Shown here: positions 1 to 9,285 of the stretch, piece after piece
Layout: the number at the start of each line of letters is the position of its first letter
How positions within the stretch are numbered: the first letter of the stretch is position 1
DNA from: an uncultured Granulosicoccaceae bacterium
GTDB lineage: Bacteria > Pseudomonadota > Gammaproteobacteria > Granulosicoccales > Granulosicoccaceae
Reading direction: 5' to 3'
DNA length: 35,709 nucleotides
Assembly (NCBI GenBank): GCA_937922945.1
Contig: CAKZUP010000190.1
Coordinates: 1-35,709, forward strand
Program-made: the position numbers and the translations under genes
Notes under the pieces: model-generated
What the model was told of the DNA's origin: nothing
The model's database searches: none
Seen by the model: the letters and a program-made list of their open reading frames with translations, nothing else

Positions 1-2259
1 GGCCACAGGAGCCTAAGTACAGAGGTAGATCCAGACGCCCTCCAATCACTCATTGAAAAGCTACTGTTACACATCAGCTCACAATGCCAAAAACACGATC
101 CAGATATCGAGCTTCGTCTGCTCTCGGCGCTAGCCGCTGGCGCTGATCAAATCGCCGCAGCTGCCGCAGTGGATACTGCCGCAATGGATACTGCCGCGGT
201 GGATACTGCCTCAGTGGATACTGCCGCAGGCTCTACAGGTGAAGAACAACTTGTGAATCAGCTATGGAAACTGCATGTCATTCTGCCCTTTGACAGAGCG
301 TCCTATAGAAATACGCTACACGATGGCATGACTCACTACACACAGCCCTCCATGAGTTATGACGAACTGCTACCCCATGCCGAACGAGTATTTGAACTGG
401 CTGACCGCTCAGCGCACGTCATTATCGATAAAGACGAATACGCTGCATACTGGAAAACCGTGAGATTTCAAACACTCGGCGAAATCCTGGTGCGTCAAGC
501 CGATCTGTTAATCGCGGTATGGGATGGAAAAGTTGCCAACGGAAAAGGCGGAACCGCCGATGTAGTCAGTACAGCGTTAACTCAAGAGAAAACCGTTATA
601 CGCATTAATCCAGACACTCTGGAAGTCTCATGCTTGCAGGCAACTGAAAACAGTAAAAGCCTGATTACTCTGGTCCAATCACCGGCATGGGGGCCATCAT
701 GCAACCCAGATGGCCTATTTGTTGACGATGGTGAGATTGACAAACTCATTGAAAAATTGCTGGTATTCCCAGCATTCAAAGCCGTAAAAAAACCTGATGC
801 CAGTACTCAACATAATCACGACGAGGATGACGGCAAGGAATTGGTGTTCGAATCAGCAAGAGCCTACTTTGGCCAATATCCAAAAGAAGCAGCTGAATTA
901 TCTGAAGATGCAACGAACACGAACGCACTACTTCATGAAGATATTCCATTACGGTGGCTTTGGAATTTCTCATGGCCCAGAAAGCTCTTAGCTGGCCAGA
1001 CATATCCAGAAAAAACAAACAGACAAACCTACGCCATAGTTTACCAATGGTTCGCTAATCGACTCATCGGCAAGAAATCGAAACCAACAGACTCATCGGA
1101 AATATCAGATCAAACTCAAAACGCACCAAAGCAAGGAGTGGCTCTGAAGGTTGACTATGCATCTGAAGATTGGCTAAAACCAGTAACGCAAAGTGCATGG
1201 GATACCGTCTACGAACCTATGCCAGGTCAAGATGCAGAAACGCCGCCAACAACGCTCTCAGAACCGGTTTATCCACGGCCGGACTTTCTGGCAGACGCTG
1301 AGAAAAATGTGCGTCCGCACATGGTCACAGCAGATGCAATAGCAACCTCGCGTGGCCATGCATATCGTTCCAGTTACGTGCTTAATTTTCTTGGTGGCGC
1401 TTTCGCCGTCTGCTTAGGTCTTGTCGGTTTGTTTTTTGAGAAAAAACACTATTTTGTGGCTGCTGAAGTTATCGCACTGGGCCTGTTAATCGTTATTTAT
1501 ATATACGCGTACCAGAAGTGCTGGCATAAACGCTGGCTTAATGCGCGACAAATAGCTGAAACATTGCGGGCCGGTCGTTTTCTGGCCTGGTTAGGCTACG
1601 CAGGAAGACGATCGTTAAAGGCAGACGCGCCATGGACTGCGTGGCATACGAATATGGTTATGGCAGAAGCATCCGTACCTGATGCAACCATAAGCACCCC
1701 AGATATTCGTTATATGGCGCTTGAACTTCGAGCATACGTCGCTGACCAAATCGGCTATCATAAGCCCAACAGCGAGAGACTGAGGAATATGCACCACCGG
1801 CTAGATACGTGGGGAAAGCTATGCGTGTTCGCAGCCATATTCGTTGCCATTTTCTATTTGGCGTTCTTCTATTATTTTGACTGTTTCAATGCTCAATTTT
1901 GTGACTACCCAAAAGGCTCTCCAACCTGGCAAGTTGTGTTCGCTAAGTATTTTGTTACTACGTTTTGTGCAGGAGCGCCAGTATTAGCTGGCGCATTCAT
2001 GGGCATTCGCTTTCAGGGAGACTACGAACGATTCGCTGATCGATCAAACGAGACGCAACTCGAATTATCCCGCATAGATCGCAGACTGGAAAATCTCCTC
2101 ATCGACATCGACACTGCAAAAATAGATACCAACTCGACTGCTATGCCAGCTTTCGAACGGTTTTCAATCATCGTTTTCGACTTGCTGGAAATTTATGAGC
2201 TAGACGTTGAAGATTGGCGATTCGTGTACGCGGCCAGACCAATTCCGGAGGTGGGGTGA
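1..2259 (+). CDS. SLOG-domain membrane protein with SLATT-like 2TM regions (5' end outside window)
   Basis: The frame is open from base 1, so the true start lies upstream. The first residues, GHRSL, and the following LRLLSALAAGADQIAA match the opening of SLOG-fold proteins, where a GHR motif and an 'LA-GAD' helix help bind nucleotide ligands. QADLLIAVWDGK and the next GKGGTADVV fit the later conserved SLOG strand and glycine-rich turn. The C-terminal half has two hydrophobic hairpins (about nt 1375-1520 and 1815-2010). The first is followed by an R/W-rich amphipathic stretch (RWLNARQIAETLRAGRFLAW) as in SLATT domains, which are predicted pore-forming or membrane effectors. Expected role, from family knowledge: a nucleotide-derived signal is sensed by SLOG and transmitted to the membrane. 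Its stop overlaps the next gene by 4 bp (GTGA), so the two should be co-translated. A 15-bp tandem repeat is embedded in the SLOG region. The SLOG call is fairly firm and the SLATT call is likely. Confidence 0.75.
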   Translation, partial: GHRSLSTEVDPDALQSLIEKLLLHISSQCQKHDPDIELRLLSALAAGADQIAAAAAVDTAAMDTAAVDTASVDTAAGSTGEEQLVNQLWKLHVILPFDRASYRNTLHDGMTHYTQPSMSYDELLPHAERVFELADRSAHVIIDKDEYAAYWKTVRFQTLGEILVRQADLLIAVWDGKVANGKGGTADVVSTALTQEKTVIRINPDTLEVSCLQATENSKSLITLVQSPAWGPSCNPDGLFVDDGEIDKLIEKLLVFPAFKAVKKPDASTQHNHDEDDGKELVFESARAYFGQYPKEAAELSEDATNTNALLHEDIPLRWLWNFSWPRKLLAGQTYPEKTNRQTYAIVYQWFANRLIGKKSKPTDSSEISDQTQNAPKQGVALKVDYASEDWLKPVTQSAWDTVYEPMPGQDAETPPTTLSEPVYPRPDFLADAEKNVRPHMVTADAIATSRGHAYRSSYVLNFLGGAFAVCLGLVGLFFEKKHYFVAAEVIALGLLIVIYIYAYQKCWHKRWLNARQIAETLRAGRFLAWLGYAGRRSLKADAPWTAWHTNMVMAEASVPDATISTPDIRYMALELRAYVADQIGYHKPNSERLRNMHHRLDTWGKLCVFAAIFVAIFYLAFFYYFDCFNAQFCDYPKGSPTWQVVFAKYFVTTFCAGAPVLAGAFMGIRFQGDYERFADRSNETQLELSRIDRRLENLLIDIDTAKIDTNSTAMPAFERFSIIVFDLLEIYELDVEDWRFVYAARPIPEVG
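169..228 (+). repeat. In-frame 15-bp tandem repeat, four units (VDTAA)
   Basis: Four adjacent 15-bp units (169, 184, 199, 214) read GTGGATACTGCCGCA with one or two changes each and encode VDTAA, MDTAA, VDTAS, VDTAA. The array follows the alanine-rich end of the SLOG GADQIAA helix and comes before the strand LHVILPF, where family members usually have a short link. Near-identity at DNA level indicates recent replication slippage. Confidence 0.9.
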
Positions 2260-3980
2260 AACAGCGACAAAACCTTTATGTGAAGCTGTGGCGAGAATCA
2301 ACTTATTCAACCAAGATTCTCACCGTTGCCGCTGTTATCAGCCTGACGTTCGGGTTTGCCGGTTGGTATGGTTTAAGAAACGAACTCGGCCTCAACCTGG
2401 GCGACATAATATATCGTTCATTGGCAGCATTAACCCTTGCAGTGCCATACCACTCTGCTGAAAACTGGAACTACGACTGGCGAATCGAGATTGCACGCTG
2501 GGCCGGAATGACAGCACTGGTTATAGGCGCAGCGAAGGCATTGCTTGCGTTGTTTCAACATCATCGGCGCGAGCGTAAGCTACGTCGTCGTCACAATCAC
2601 TGGCTAGTGATTGGTTCGAATGCTTTTGCGGAGCAACTGTGTCAGTCAGCGAAAAGCGATGGTCATATCGTTCACTGGCTATGCGCACCAAGCGGACAAA
2701 TAGACAGCAAACACCTTTATACCGATCATCAGTCATGGTCACTGGCGAACGCGCAAGCGCATGGCATCGAAAACGCGGCTGGCATTGTAGTCGCTACCGA
2801 TGATGATGCGATAAATGCTGCTATAGCGCGTGAAATCAGAAGCGAATATCACGATGTCAACCAACTTACCATAATGGCCAGAATACAATCTCCGTGGCTT
2901 GCCTTACGCTTGGACGAGCAGGAGGGAGTTGCCGGAGTAACAGTATTTTCTGAAGCTCAAATGGCCGTTCGCCGCCAACAACGCCAGCAACCTGCGTTTC
3001 TGGTAGCAAACAAATTAGGTCAAAGACGACTTCACATTGTTATTGTGGATTTTAACGATTACGGTGAGGCTGTGCTGGTGGAAACCCTTCTGTCTTCATT
3101 AACAACCGACTTAGGGAAGCCATTGTTCACTATCGTCGATCCTCGCGCCAATGCGATAAAGCAAGATCTTGAAAACCGATATCCTGAGTTGCACGAATCA
3201 GCCGATATGGCGTTTATCGAAGGCACCATATCATCCTCGGAATTGGTGCTGAACCGTACACAAATTCTGGCTATTTCCGATCCGGCTCCAGTCTCTGTTT
3301 ATTATTGTTGCCATAACAACGATGAGCTTTCATTAGAAACCTCTATCGCGCTGCAATCCATCACGCAATTTGCCGCTGGAAACGGCGCACCCATTGCCAC
3401 TAGACTGTCTATAGAGTTCGGTTCAGCAAACGTTGCACCAGGAGTAAGAGACCTTAAACCCGGCAATCTTATAAGCTTTGGATCACTGTCGGGGCTAGCC
3501 ACCGATTCAGGATTATTCTCCAGCAATACGGACGTGTTGGCGCGCGTATTTCACGAGGCGTATGTTGAGTCTGCAGACGATAATAAAACAGCAAAGACCG
3601 ACTGGGTAAATCTAAGCGAAGATATGAAACAAGCCAATCGCTCCCTTGTTGTTCACATCCCGGCAAAGCTACACAGCATGGGAATTGACATAGAACCATG
3701 GCTGCGCAAGATAAACAGGATTCACAGTAAAAACAAAATCCATTTTCCCAATGTTACCGGGTTGTCGGATAATACTGAACGAGTTGAACCACTGGCGATA
3801 CTGGAACATGAGCGTTGGATGGCGGAACGACGGCTGAATGGATGGATCTTCGGGCAATCAAGAGATAATCAGCGCCGTGTTCATCCAGATCTGGTTCCGT
3901 ATGCACAGCTTAGCGAAGACTCTAAAAAATACGATAGAACAATGGTTATGACACTGGCCAGAATGCTGGAACGCAAATAA
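2256..3980 (+). CDS. Membrane-anchored TrkA-N/RCK-like protein with C-terminal RyR domain
   Basis: I chose the GTG at 2256 (574 residues) because it overlaps the upstream stop as GTGA and has GGAGG four bases ahead; a TTG at 2214 is the alternative. There is a TM segment at about residues 21-40, a short hydrophobic stretch at about 47-67 and a second TM at about 83-101, then a basic linker (RRERKLRRRH). A first Rossmann-like region begins WLVIGSNAFAEQL and includes AGIVVATDDDAINAAIA; a second begins LHIVIVDFNDYGEAVL. Both resemble TrkA-N/RCK nucleotide-binding modules. Residues 514-572 are a RyR domain: EHERW, then GWIFG, then HPDLVPYAQL. RyR domains are small ligand-binding modules of ryanodine receptors that also occur in bacterial conflict systems. 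The layout resembles an RCK-gated channel, but no TVGYG-type selectivity filter is visible. It probably works with the SLOG protein at the inner membrane. The ligand is unknown. Confidence 0.72.
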   Translation: MKQRQNLYVKLWRESTYSTKILTVAAVISLTFGFAGWYGLRNELGLNLGDIIYRSLAALTLAVPYHSAENWNYDWRIEIARWAGMTALVIGAAKALLALFQHHRRERKLRRRHNHWLVIGSNAFAEQLCQSAKSDGHIVHWLCAPSGQIDSKHLYTDHQSWSLANAQAHGIENAAGIVVATDDDAINAAIAREIRSEYHDVNQLTIMARIQSPWLALRLDEQEGVAGVTVFSEAQMAVRRQQRQQPAFLVANKLGQRRLHIVIVDFNDYGEAVLVETLLSSLTTDLGKPLFTIVDPRANAIKQDLENRYPELHESADMAFIEGTISSSELVLNRTQILAISDPAPVSVYYCCHNNDELSLETSIALQSITQFAAGNGAPIATRLSIEFGSANVAPGVRDLKPGNLISFGSLSGLATDSGLFSSNTDVLARVFHEAYVESADDNKTAKTDWVNLSEDMKQANRSLVVHIPAKLHSMGIDIEPWLRKINRIHSKNKIHFPNVTGLSDNTERVEPLAILEHERWMAERRLNGWIFGQSRDNQRRVHPDLVPYAQLSEDSKKYDRTMVMTLARMLERK

Positions 3981-4053
3981 AGCGTGCCGTCCAGATATAA
4001 TGACGCAAACGATAAGGGCGTATGAACAATGCTGTTATCCTTAACGACAACCA

Positions 4054-7000
4054 TTACATAGCGAACGCTCGTCTAATTTCATCGATAAGCTCGTGCGAGA
4101 GTCCGTGCTTATCAAATTCATCGAAATCTCCAAGCACACCATCCTCCCAGCTCATCTGATTTCCTACTTGGACACCGCGATACTTCAGGTATAGCTCTCG
4201 AGCCTCCTCCACTCTTCCCTGAAACATAAGAGCGCTGGCAAGATTGGTGTTCGGTATTAATGAATCAGGATTCGCTTCAATCGCAAGCCTACTTGCCTGT
4301 TCCGAGAATTCGAATTTTCTGGCAAACAGTGCACTGTAGGATGCAAACAAATAGTACTCATACTTTACGTCATTGTCCGCATTGGTCAGTATGTTCGAAT
4401 CAGACAATTGACGATATTGTTGTTCGAGTAGCGTTTCAACTTCCTGACTTTTACCGTCATCTATCGCTTTTCTGATTTCATCTGTTAGTGCAAATAAGGC
4501 ACTGACAAATTGTCGATTATCGTCAAAGAAGCGATAAACCAATAACTGGTCGTCCGTGCCATAAAAAAGGTTGAACCCGGCATAGCCGTTGGCAACTTTA
4601 AACAGATTGCCATCGTTGTCCAAAAACTCTCGGTTTACTAGTTTTCCTTTACTGTTAGCACGTTCTTTTAATCCGTAGTAACCATCCTTATACTGAAGCG
4701 GCTGCTCTTTTGCATCATAGATACGAATTTCCTTACTGCCCCGTTCGTCCAAAGCAATAGTTCTGATCGCATAGCCTGAGTCTGATACAACACGTTCACC
4801 GGTCTCATCAAATGTCGCTTCAGAGGTTCCACCGTTTTCAAGGTAGCTTGTGGTTATGGTTGCGTAGCCTTTTGGCCCTATAGCAGGCTGATTGTCTTCT
4901 GTTAACCAGGTTGATTCAATCACTCGCCCTTCACTATCGGTTTTTTGTTTCAAACCAAGAGTCGAATTCGTATACCAGGACACAGTGTATTCAAGCTCTC
5001 CGGTATCGGAGTAAATAAATTGAGCCTTTGTGGTATTGCCAGTCGGTGCAACTGGGTTGTTATCGGCATCAAACCAAGCTTTCTCTAACACGCGATCTTG
5101 ACTATTAACTTTTATTGAATATCTGGCGTATCCCTGACTAGATATTGTAGGGCGCCCGGATGCGTCGAAATAAGCAATACTTATGATGTTTCCCCGAACA
5201 TCGTATTCATACAGCGTTGAACTCGCACCAATTGATCCAACAGTGAGATTACCATCACTATCAAAAACAGATTCTTTAACAAGCTTTCCTAAAGCGTTGT
5301 ATTCCTTGGTTACCGACGCAACCCCACTCTCCTTGCGTAAAAGCTCTCCGTTGTTATTATAGTAGTCGTTACGTATAACTCGATTGGCGTGATCGTACTG
5401 ACTTCTAATCAGGTAGATTCTACCGTGCGCAGTTACGGGCAATGGGTTGCCGCTGGCATCGTATTTTCTTTTTTCGGTTGTATTTCCACGCGCATCATAG
5501 CTATACGAGTTGCGAAATAGCGCTTTATAACTATCGGCAGATTCCGTGTCTACCCCCAAGTACTGCTGAAACAAGATATTTCCACGTTGGTCGAAGCCAT
5601 AATCTATACGTGAATAAGTCAAATTATCTTTAACAATATCGATTGGCTCTCGGTTGATGCCAAAATATGATACCGAGGTATTATTTCCCTTAAAATCGTA
5701 TTCATACTTGTTAACCGCATACAAACCATCCTTCAAGGTCAGCTCGTTGTTATCATCATAAAAAGCAGCTTCTGTTTGCCTATCCAGTTCATCGTATTTG
5801 CGCTGAACGTAATGCACTCGATCTGTCCAGAATGCAGGATTATTATTCTCATCGTAGTAAGTTAACTTAACGACATTCCCTCTGGAATCGTACTCGTTGG
5901 TATTTCGAGCATAGTTTCTTGTACCACGCGTTAGCTCTCCAGACTCATCAGCCGACATTTCTTCAACGCGCTGACCATTTGCGTTATAAGAAACCATAAC
6001 CCGTTCCTCGAATACGTGCTTCTCCGCGACTTCGTTGTACACGTAGCGATGAATATCAATCAGGTTACCAACTTCATCATAAGCTCTTGTAACACGGCTG
6101 GTACCAAGTCTATTGTTATGTTTGGATTTATTATTTCCTGTAGGTTTACCGTCCACGCCAAAATAGTCTTCCTGAGTAATCCTACCAAGCGCATCTCTTA
6201 TGTACACAATTTTATGAACGCCCTCATCGTTTACATTTGGCTCACCGTCTATACCGAAAGTTTCACGAGAGAGGATATTTCCCAAATGATCTTTAGTTAG
6301 GCGCGACGAGGTATAGCCGTCTGTATTAAACGTGGGCTCACCGTCAACGCCAAAAACTGTGTTGGAAATTTCGTGGTTTCGTTCATCGTATTCGATAGTT
6401 GCACGCGCGTATCCATCGGGGCCTAGCGTGAGCTTACCGTCGGTATCAAAATAGCTAAATTCAACACGGTTACCTCGAGAATCATAGACTGAGGTAGTGC
6501 GGGCGCTTTGATCAGATGAAATAACCGGTTCATTGTTAGTATCAAAATAGGCACTTTCAGCGACGTTACCACGCGCGTCATACTTGTATATGATCGATGC
6601 ATAGCCGCTTGCATTTATGACACGTTCATTTTTATCGTCGAAGTATTCATGCTTAATAACCCGTCCGAGGGCATCGTAAGATGTTAATCTCTTTGCATAA
6701 CCATTAACACTTAGCGCTAATTCTCCGTTTGCATCATGTGTTGTCGACACTATTTTATTACCAACTTGGTCGTAGACCGATCGATAGTCCAGCACGCCGT
6801 TTTGGTCTGGTACAGGGCTACCTGAACTGTCCAGGTTTACTGTTCTGATAACACGTCCGAGTGCATCGTAATACCAATTTGTTTGTGCTACACCATCGTT
6901 ATTATTTACAGGGTTTCCATTGGAGTCCAATCGCTTCACCGACGACACATTCCCGACATCATCAAACGTGTGCTGAACGGTGGTGTGATTCTCCCCTTTT

Positions 7001-9246
7001 TTGTAGGGCTCGCCATTGATACCGAAAAAACTGTAAGAGGATCGGTTACCTCGGCTATCAAATTCAGATCTTTCTATCGCGTGTCCTTTATATAAGGTTA
7101 AATTTCCATCGGGGTCTAAATATCGGTCTTCAACAATGTTGCCTCGTTCATCGAAGCGGCGCTCCAACTTCGCAATCCCGTCTGCATTTCTCGTAAGCTC
7201 GGCATTGGTATCAAAGAATGACCAACTTTGTCGATTGCCGCGTGCATCATAGGTGTAATCAGCTCGAGCGTAACCCGCCTCATTTGAGATTGGCTCACCA
7301 TCAGTATTAAAAAATTCCAGTCGTATTTGCTGACCAACTGCGTTGTAGGTGGCTTTTGAACGCGCGTAGCCTTCACTGGATAATATAGGTTTTTCATTAG
7401 TGCCAAAAAAACGATACTCCGATACAGCACCCGACGGATCAAACGTGAGCTTGACAATGGCCGTGCCCTTTTTATCCAGCACGAGGCCGCCTTTTGCATC
7501 ATGATAGCTCCACTGCACTTTGCGTCCCTTGTCATCGTATTGAAGCTTTGTACGGAAGTATCCCTGCTTATTCAGAACCGGCTCACCATCTACACCAAGA
7601 TTGTAGGCTTCAACAAACTGTCCAAATTCATCGAATTCGTAAATAGATTGATGGCTACCTTCAGTAGCGTGCACAGCTGGATTTCCGTCGATATCGTAGT
7701 AACGCTTGGACGTCATATTTCCAAGGCCGTCGTACTCAAAAACAGATTTGGCGAATCCATCGGTACTATTTATTGGGTTACCGTCAGCGTCTAAATACGA
7801 TCTGCTTATACCGTTACCCCAACCATCGTGCTCATCAATTTTTTGAGAGACACCTTCATTATTAGGGATTAACTCGCCCGACTCATTGTAGTAACGCGTT
7901 GCCAGTTTTATATTCATCGCAGAGTAATCCATCACTATTGCCGCTATTCCGCTGCGTTCTCGCGAGGGCTCTCCAGTAGCGCCAAGCGACATAACCTTTA
8001 CCGGCATTCCATTTTCATTGTACTGAGTGAATGTGCCGAAAACGCCATTGGCATCTGATCGAGGCGTACCGTAGTAGTCTTCGTACTGACGCTTTATCAC
8101 GTACCCGTTTGAATCAAATGTGAGCCGATGTTGAGTGATTGATGTCCGAATAGCATCTTTGTTAACCGAACTATCCTGCCGCGAACCAAACTGTTCCAAT
8201 GAGCTGGTTCCTTGCGTGGCTGCACGCCCAGGCCCTGCTCTAAAAACGCTTACAGCCTCTGTTCCAGTTGGTGAAAATTCGTAGTTCTCTGTTCGAATAA
8301 GTTTTCCATTTAATCCAAATACACGAATACTTTGAACGGTATCGTTCTGATAGGCATATACCATTCGTGCATAGTCATTGCCAATGACATGATCGGTAGA
8401 CTCGCCTCTACCATCAACAATTTGCAGCGCACGCACCTTGCCACCACGTTTTTCTATTCGATAGTTCGAGTAGCGCTTTGATCGTTGCTCGTCGCTTAGA
8501 GGCCGCCCTACCCCCACAGGTACAGCGAACTGATGATTTACGTTTGCGAAGTGAGCGACTTTTAAGCGGGTTGTATCCCATCGATAGAAACCGACAGAGG
8601 CACCTATCGCCAAAAGAAGCATTAAGCCTGTAGCAACTAATCTTCGGCTTTTTCGCTGGCGTTGTGCATCGCGTTGAACAAGATCGTCGAACCGAACCCT
8701 TAATAGAGCCGCAGCAATTCGCAGCAACGCTGTTCTTTTAAGTTGTTTATCGCTGGTTCCGGCTCTTGATCTGACATCGGCAGCAATCGGTTCACGCAAG
8801 GTCTGCGACCATGTGATTTGGCCTTCATCACTGATTTTTTCTGGTACCTTGCATAGAAGCGGCGGGAATGCGTCTTCAGGTTCACCTTCTACCAGCAGTG
8901 CAAGAATTTTATCGCTCTTACCCATGGCGTGAAATAGACGGATTTCTTCACTGACCCATGCAGACGCAGGTGTATCAGAGGAGCAAATAACAATTAGATA
9001 CTCAGAGTTTTCGAGCGCTTGTCTAATCTGATCGGAGAGATCAGTTGAGGCCGGGATTTCGTCTTCATCCCTGAAGACTTTTTTCAGTCGTGCCGGGTAA
9101 CCCTCTTTTCGAAGCGTGCGCGGCACACGGTAGGTCTCAAGTTCATTTAATAGCCATTCCGCCCATTTCCGATCGCGCGGAACATGCCGGTAACTGACAA
9201 ACGCGGAGTATTGCTCCGGCTCTCGTATCTTCGAATGACTATTCAT
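4054..9246 (-). CDS. TIR-domain membrane protein with about 38 YD-type 32-residue repeats and TPR-like tail
   Basis: I start at ATG 9246 (1730 residues); a TTG two codons earlier is also open. Residues about 10-150 form a TIR domain: YSAFVSYRH, a BB-loop-like FRDEDEIPAS, YLIVICSSDTP and SAWVSEEIRLF. E101 in W97-x3-E101 sits where the catalytic glutamate of TIR NADases (such as SARM1) lies. A helical linker (LLRVRFDDLVQRDAQRQRK) and a TM helix (about 203-221) follow, as in proteobacterial TIR-TPR proteins. From about residue 375 to 1575 there are about 38 repeats of about 32 residues with YDxxGN at positions 1-6, YFD at 12-14, GxP at 17-19 and GYA at 25-27. The tail (about 1629-1690) looks TPR-like (ASALMFQGRVEEARELY). 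The TM likely leaves TIR in the cytoplasm and the repeats outside it, but topology is inferred. It lies 39 bp after arcC on the same strand and converges on the SLOG/RyR pair. By eye the gene is more A+T-rich than arcC and uvrD. Confidence 0.8.
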   Translation of the reverse strand: MNSHSKIREPEQYSAFVSYRHVPRDRKWAEWLLNELETYRVPRTLRKEGYPARLKKVFRDEDEIPASTDLSDQIRQALENSEYLIVICSSDTPASAWVSEEIRLFHAMGKSDKILALLVEGEPEDAFPPLLCKVPEKISDEGQITWSQTLREPIAADVRSRAGTSDKQLKRTALLRIAAALLRVRFDDLVQRDAQRQRKSRRLVATGLMLLLAIGASVGFYRWDTTRLKVAHFANVNHQFAVPVGVGRPLSDEQRSKRYSNYRIEKRGGKVRALQIVDGRGESTDHVIGNDYARMVYAYQNDTVQSIRVFGLNGKLIRTENYEFSPTGTEAVSVFRAGPGRAATQGTSSLEQFGSRQDSSVNKDAIRTSITQHRLTFDSNGYVIKRQYEDYYGTPRSDANGVFGTFTQYNENGMPVKVMSLGATGEPSRERSGIAAIVMDYSAMNIKLATRYYNESGELIPNNEGVSQKIDEHDGWGNGISRSYLDADGNPINSTDGFAKSVFEYDGLGNMTSKRYYDIDGNPAVHATEGSHQSIYEFDEFGQFVEAYNLGVDGEPVLNKQGYFRTKLQYDDKGRKVQWSYHDAKGGLVLDKKGTAIVKLTFDPSGAVSEYRFFGTNEKPILSSEGYARSKATYNAVGQQIRLEFFNTDGEPISNEAGYARADYTYDARGNRQSWSFFDTNAELTRNADGIAKLERRFDERGNIVEDRYLDPDGNLTLYKGHAIERSEFDSRGNRSSYSFFGINGEPYKKGENHTTVQHTFDDVGNVSSVKRLDSNGNPVNNNDGVAQTNWYYDALGRVIRTVNLDSSGSPVPDQNGVLDYRSVYDQVGNKIVSTTHDANGELALSVNGYAKRLTSYDALGRVIKHEYFDDKNERVINASGYASIIYKYDARGNVAESAYFDTNNEPVISSDQSARTTSVYDSRGNRVEFSYFDTDGKLTLGPDGYARATIEYDERNHEISNTVFGVDGEPTFNTDGYTSSRLTKDHLGNILSRETFGIDGEPNVNDEGVHKIVYIRDALGRITQEDYFGVDGKPTGNNKSKHNNRLGTSRVTRAYDEVGNLIDIHRYVYNEVAEKHVFEERVMVSYNANGQRVEEMSADESGELTRGTRNYARNTNEYDSRGNVVKLTYYDENNNPAFWTDRVHYVQRKYDELDRQTEAAFYDDNNELTLKDGLYAVNKYEYDFKGNNTSVSYFGINREPIDIVKDNLTYSRIDYGFDQRGNILFQQYLGVDTESADSYKALFRNSYSYDARGNTTEKRKYDASGNPLPVTAHGRIYLIRSQYDHANRVIRNDYYNNNGELLRKESGVASVTKEYNALGKLVKESVFDSDGNLTVGSIGASSTLYEYDVRGNIISIAYFDASGRPTISSQGYARYSIKVNSQDRVLEKAWFDADNNPVAPTGNTTKAQFIYSDTGELEYTVSWYTNSTLGLKQKTDSEGRVIESTWLTEDNQPAIGPKGYATITTSYLENGGTSEATFDETGERVVSDSGYAIRTIALDERGSKEIRIYDAKEQPLQYKDGYYGLKERANSKGKLVNREFLDNDGNLFKVANGYAGFNLFYGTDDQLLVYRFFDDNRQFVSALFALTDEIRKAIDDGKSQEVETLLEQQYRQLSDSNILTNADNDVKYEYYLFASYSALFARKFEFSEQASRLAIEANPDSLIPNTNLASALMFQGRVEEARELYLKYRGVQVGNQMSWEDGVLGDFDEFDKHGLSHELIDEIRRAFAM
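4500..8122 (-). repeat. Coding region for about 38 tandem 32-residue YD-type repeats
   Basis: This is the repeat section of the TIR protein. Unit length is mostly exactly 32 residues (96 bp), with a few units longer or shorter by 1-7 residues. Examples of unit starts are YDARGNVAES, YDSRGNRVEF, YDALGRVIKH and FDERGNIVED. Units have diverged so that only the aromatic, Gly/Asn and Asp positions persist, which points to an old array rather than recent slippage. The spacing differs from Rhs/YD polymorphic toxin repeats, and no Rhs core or toxin tip follows. A beta-rich solenoid or spiral is a reasonable guess. Confidence 0.8.
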
Positions 9247-9285
9247 AAACAACCGAGGTTCTCAATAGTGAGTGCGAGTTACAAG

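Noticed and set aside
3981-4053. Terminator between the RyR gene and the TIR gene
   Set aside because: Only an imperfect CGATAAGG/CCTTAACG pairing with a 21-nt loop; too weak to call.
7116-7535. 139-codon frame on the minus strand within the TIR repeat region
   Set aside because: An alternative frame of the repeat DNA; the in-frame protein is continuous through it.
4054-9246. Rhs/YD polymorphic toxin
   Set aside because: The repeat period is 32 rather than that of Rhs YD repeats, there is no Rhs core or variable toxin tip, and the N-terminus is a TIR domain.
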